Source: Bacteriovorax sp. (GTDB lineage: Bacteria; Bdellovibrionota; Bacteriovoracia; Bacteriovoracales; Bacteriovoracaceae). Taken from it: a stretch of DNA of 6,689 bases. Position numbers and translations under genes: made by a program. Where the stretch lies: positions 1 through 6,689 of the forward strand of contig JAURXW010000031.1 in NCBI GenBank assembly GCA_030654205.1, written 5' to 3'. Under the pieces are notes generated by a model. The model saw nothing but the letters and a program-made list of their open reading frames with translations. It was not told where the DNA came from and made no database searches. Positions 5,989 to 6,689 of this stretch are shown here, in pieces. Within the stretch, counting starts at the first letter, position 1; each line of letters starts with the position of its first letter.

Positions 5989-6689
5989 ATGAATGACATT
6001 TATCAATATCGCTCCGCTAGCCTGTATTTAAAAAACTATTTATTGACTCTGAAGACCAGTAAAAGCCGCGGGGCGCATAAGGACTTGGCCCAGGCATTGA
6101 GGATATTTCCTTCCTACCTCTCACTTATTTTGAGCGGAGAGCGCACCCTTAATCTTGATCAGGGAATATTGCTCGCCGAATATTTGAAGCTTAAGATAAG
6201 CGAACGCCGCTACCTTCTTAGAGTAATAGAGTTAGATCGTGCCCAAAGTAAATCACTACAAGATGAAATAAATTCTGAATTAAACGAGATCATTTCGAGG
6301 GAAAGTCAGATTGTCCAACAAGTGGAAAAAATGGAACTATCATTGGGGGCTGAAGATGTTGCCCAATTTTTTTCTTCCTGGACTTATTCGGCAGTTCATT
6401 TGCTGGCAGCTATTTCACAAAGCCTCACTCCTCAGAGTATCGCAAAAATATTGAAATTGAGCTTAGAAGAGGCAAAAAAAATTTATTTTTTTTTATTGAA
6501 AACCGGTCTTTGGACAAAAAAAGATAGTAAGATTGAAATCGGAACATCCTTCATTCATATTGATCAAAGTTCTAATTATTTGAACAATCATTATGCCAAC
6601 TGGAGATTGAAGGCGATTGAGCGCCATCGATCAATGAACAAAGATCAGGAACTCGCTTACAGTTTAAGCGTGGCACTCTCGGAAAAAGA
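5989..6689 (+). CDS. TIGR02147/DUF4423-type HTH regulator, runs off right edge
   Basis: Probable DNA-binding transcription regulator; 233 codons are in the window with no stop. Residues 30-70 form a Cro/C1-like helix-turn-helix: HKDLAQALRIFPSYLSLILS (30-49) followed by GERTLNLDQGILLAEYLKL. The LSxILSGxRxL pattern is characteristic of TIGR02147 proteins. A charged helical linker (about 80-118) precedes the FFSSWTYSAVHLL segment (127-139) that opens the DUF4423 region in this family, then a second winged-helix-like stretch with SIAKILKLSLEEAKKIYFFL (150-169). The ligand is unknown. The ATG is the first in frame and gives a sensible family N-terminus, but the ribosome-binding site is weak (GGGAAG at 5973-5978, ten bases away). 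It is divergent from the secreted-protein gene and shares its control region. The A8 and T9 runs near 6473-6492 are possible slippage sites. Confidence 0.82.
   Translation, partial: MNDIYQYRSASLYLKNYLLTLKTSKSRGAHKDLAQALRIFPSYLSLILSGERTLNLDQGILLAEYLKLKISERRYLLRVIELDRAQSKSLQDEINSELNEIISRESQIVQQVEKMELSLGAEDVAQFFSSWTYSAVHLLAAISQSLTPQSIAKILKLSLEEAKKIYFFLLKTGLWTKKDSKIEIGTSFIHIDQSSNYLNNHYANWRLKAIERHRSMNKDQELAYSLSVALSEK

Noticed and set aside
6473..6492. A8 and T9 homopolymers in the regulator gene as phase-variation switches
   Set aside because: Such runs are common in AT-rich coding DNA, encode ordinary Lys and Phe codons here, and the frame is intact; no evidence of variation from a single sequence.
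1..6689. CRISPR arrays, tRNA or rRNA genes, insertion sequences and known defence systems
   Set aside because: No regularly spaced direct repeats, no cloverleaf or rRNA-like segment, and no transposase or defence-protein motifs were found on either strand.

Overview
This is AT-rich DNA (roughly 35-40% G+C by eye) that looks like a predatory or free-living member of the Bdellovibrionota, perhaps a Bacteriovorax-like lineage. The taxonomic clues are a TIGR02147/DUF4423-type regulator, a family I associate mainly with Bdellovibrio relatives and Fibrobacter, and a secreted protein whose mature N-terminus carries a glycine-rich GGGGDV motif of the kind common in Bdellovibrio-type exported proteins. 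The assignment is inference; there is no rRNA or other marker gene.

Layout. (1) 1-392, minus strand: the N-terminal 130 codons of an aspartate ammonia-lyase (aspA) running off the left edge. (2) 393-582: AT-rich divergent intergenic region. (3) 583-2271, plus strand: a two-gene unit of an NADPH-dependent FMN reductase-family flavoprotein and, 26 bases later, a type III polyketide synthase-like protein. (4) 2268-2915, minus strand: a haem-oxygenase-like diiron protein, tail to tail with the synthase and overlapping it by 4 bp. (5) 2916-4123: a decayed stretch holding a plus-strand gene tail without a start (3029-3253), a minus-strand truncated copy of the neighbouring secreted-protein gene (3284-3913), and a strong terminator (4074-4113). 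(6) 4124-5830, minus strand: a secreted multidomain protein of about 568 residues. (7) 5831-5988: divergent control region with two perfect AT-rich inverted repeats. (8) 5989 to the right edge, plus strand: a TIGR02147-family HTH regulator, truncated by the window.

How the genes may work together. The flavin reductase, synthase-like protein and diiron protein could form a small redox/metabolite module, but the synthase-like protein has lost two of the three catalytic residues of its family: alanine stands at the catalytic cysteine position and aspartate at the histidine position. It is therefore either a non-catalytic partner or an enzyme with different chemistry. This is the most unusual feature of the window. 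The second module pairs a secreted protein with a divergently transcribed regulator across a short palindrome-rich region, and carries next to it a truncated paralogue covering only the first globular domain, about 54% identical by hand count over 190 gap-free positions.
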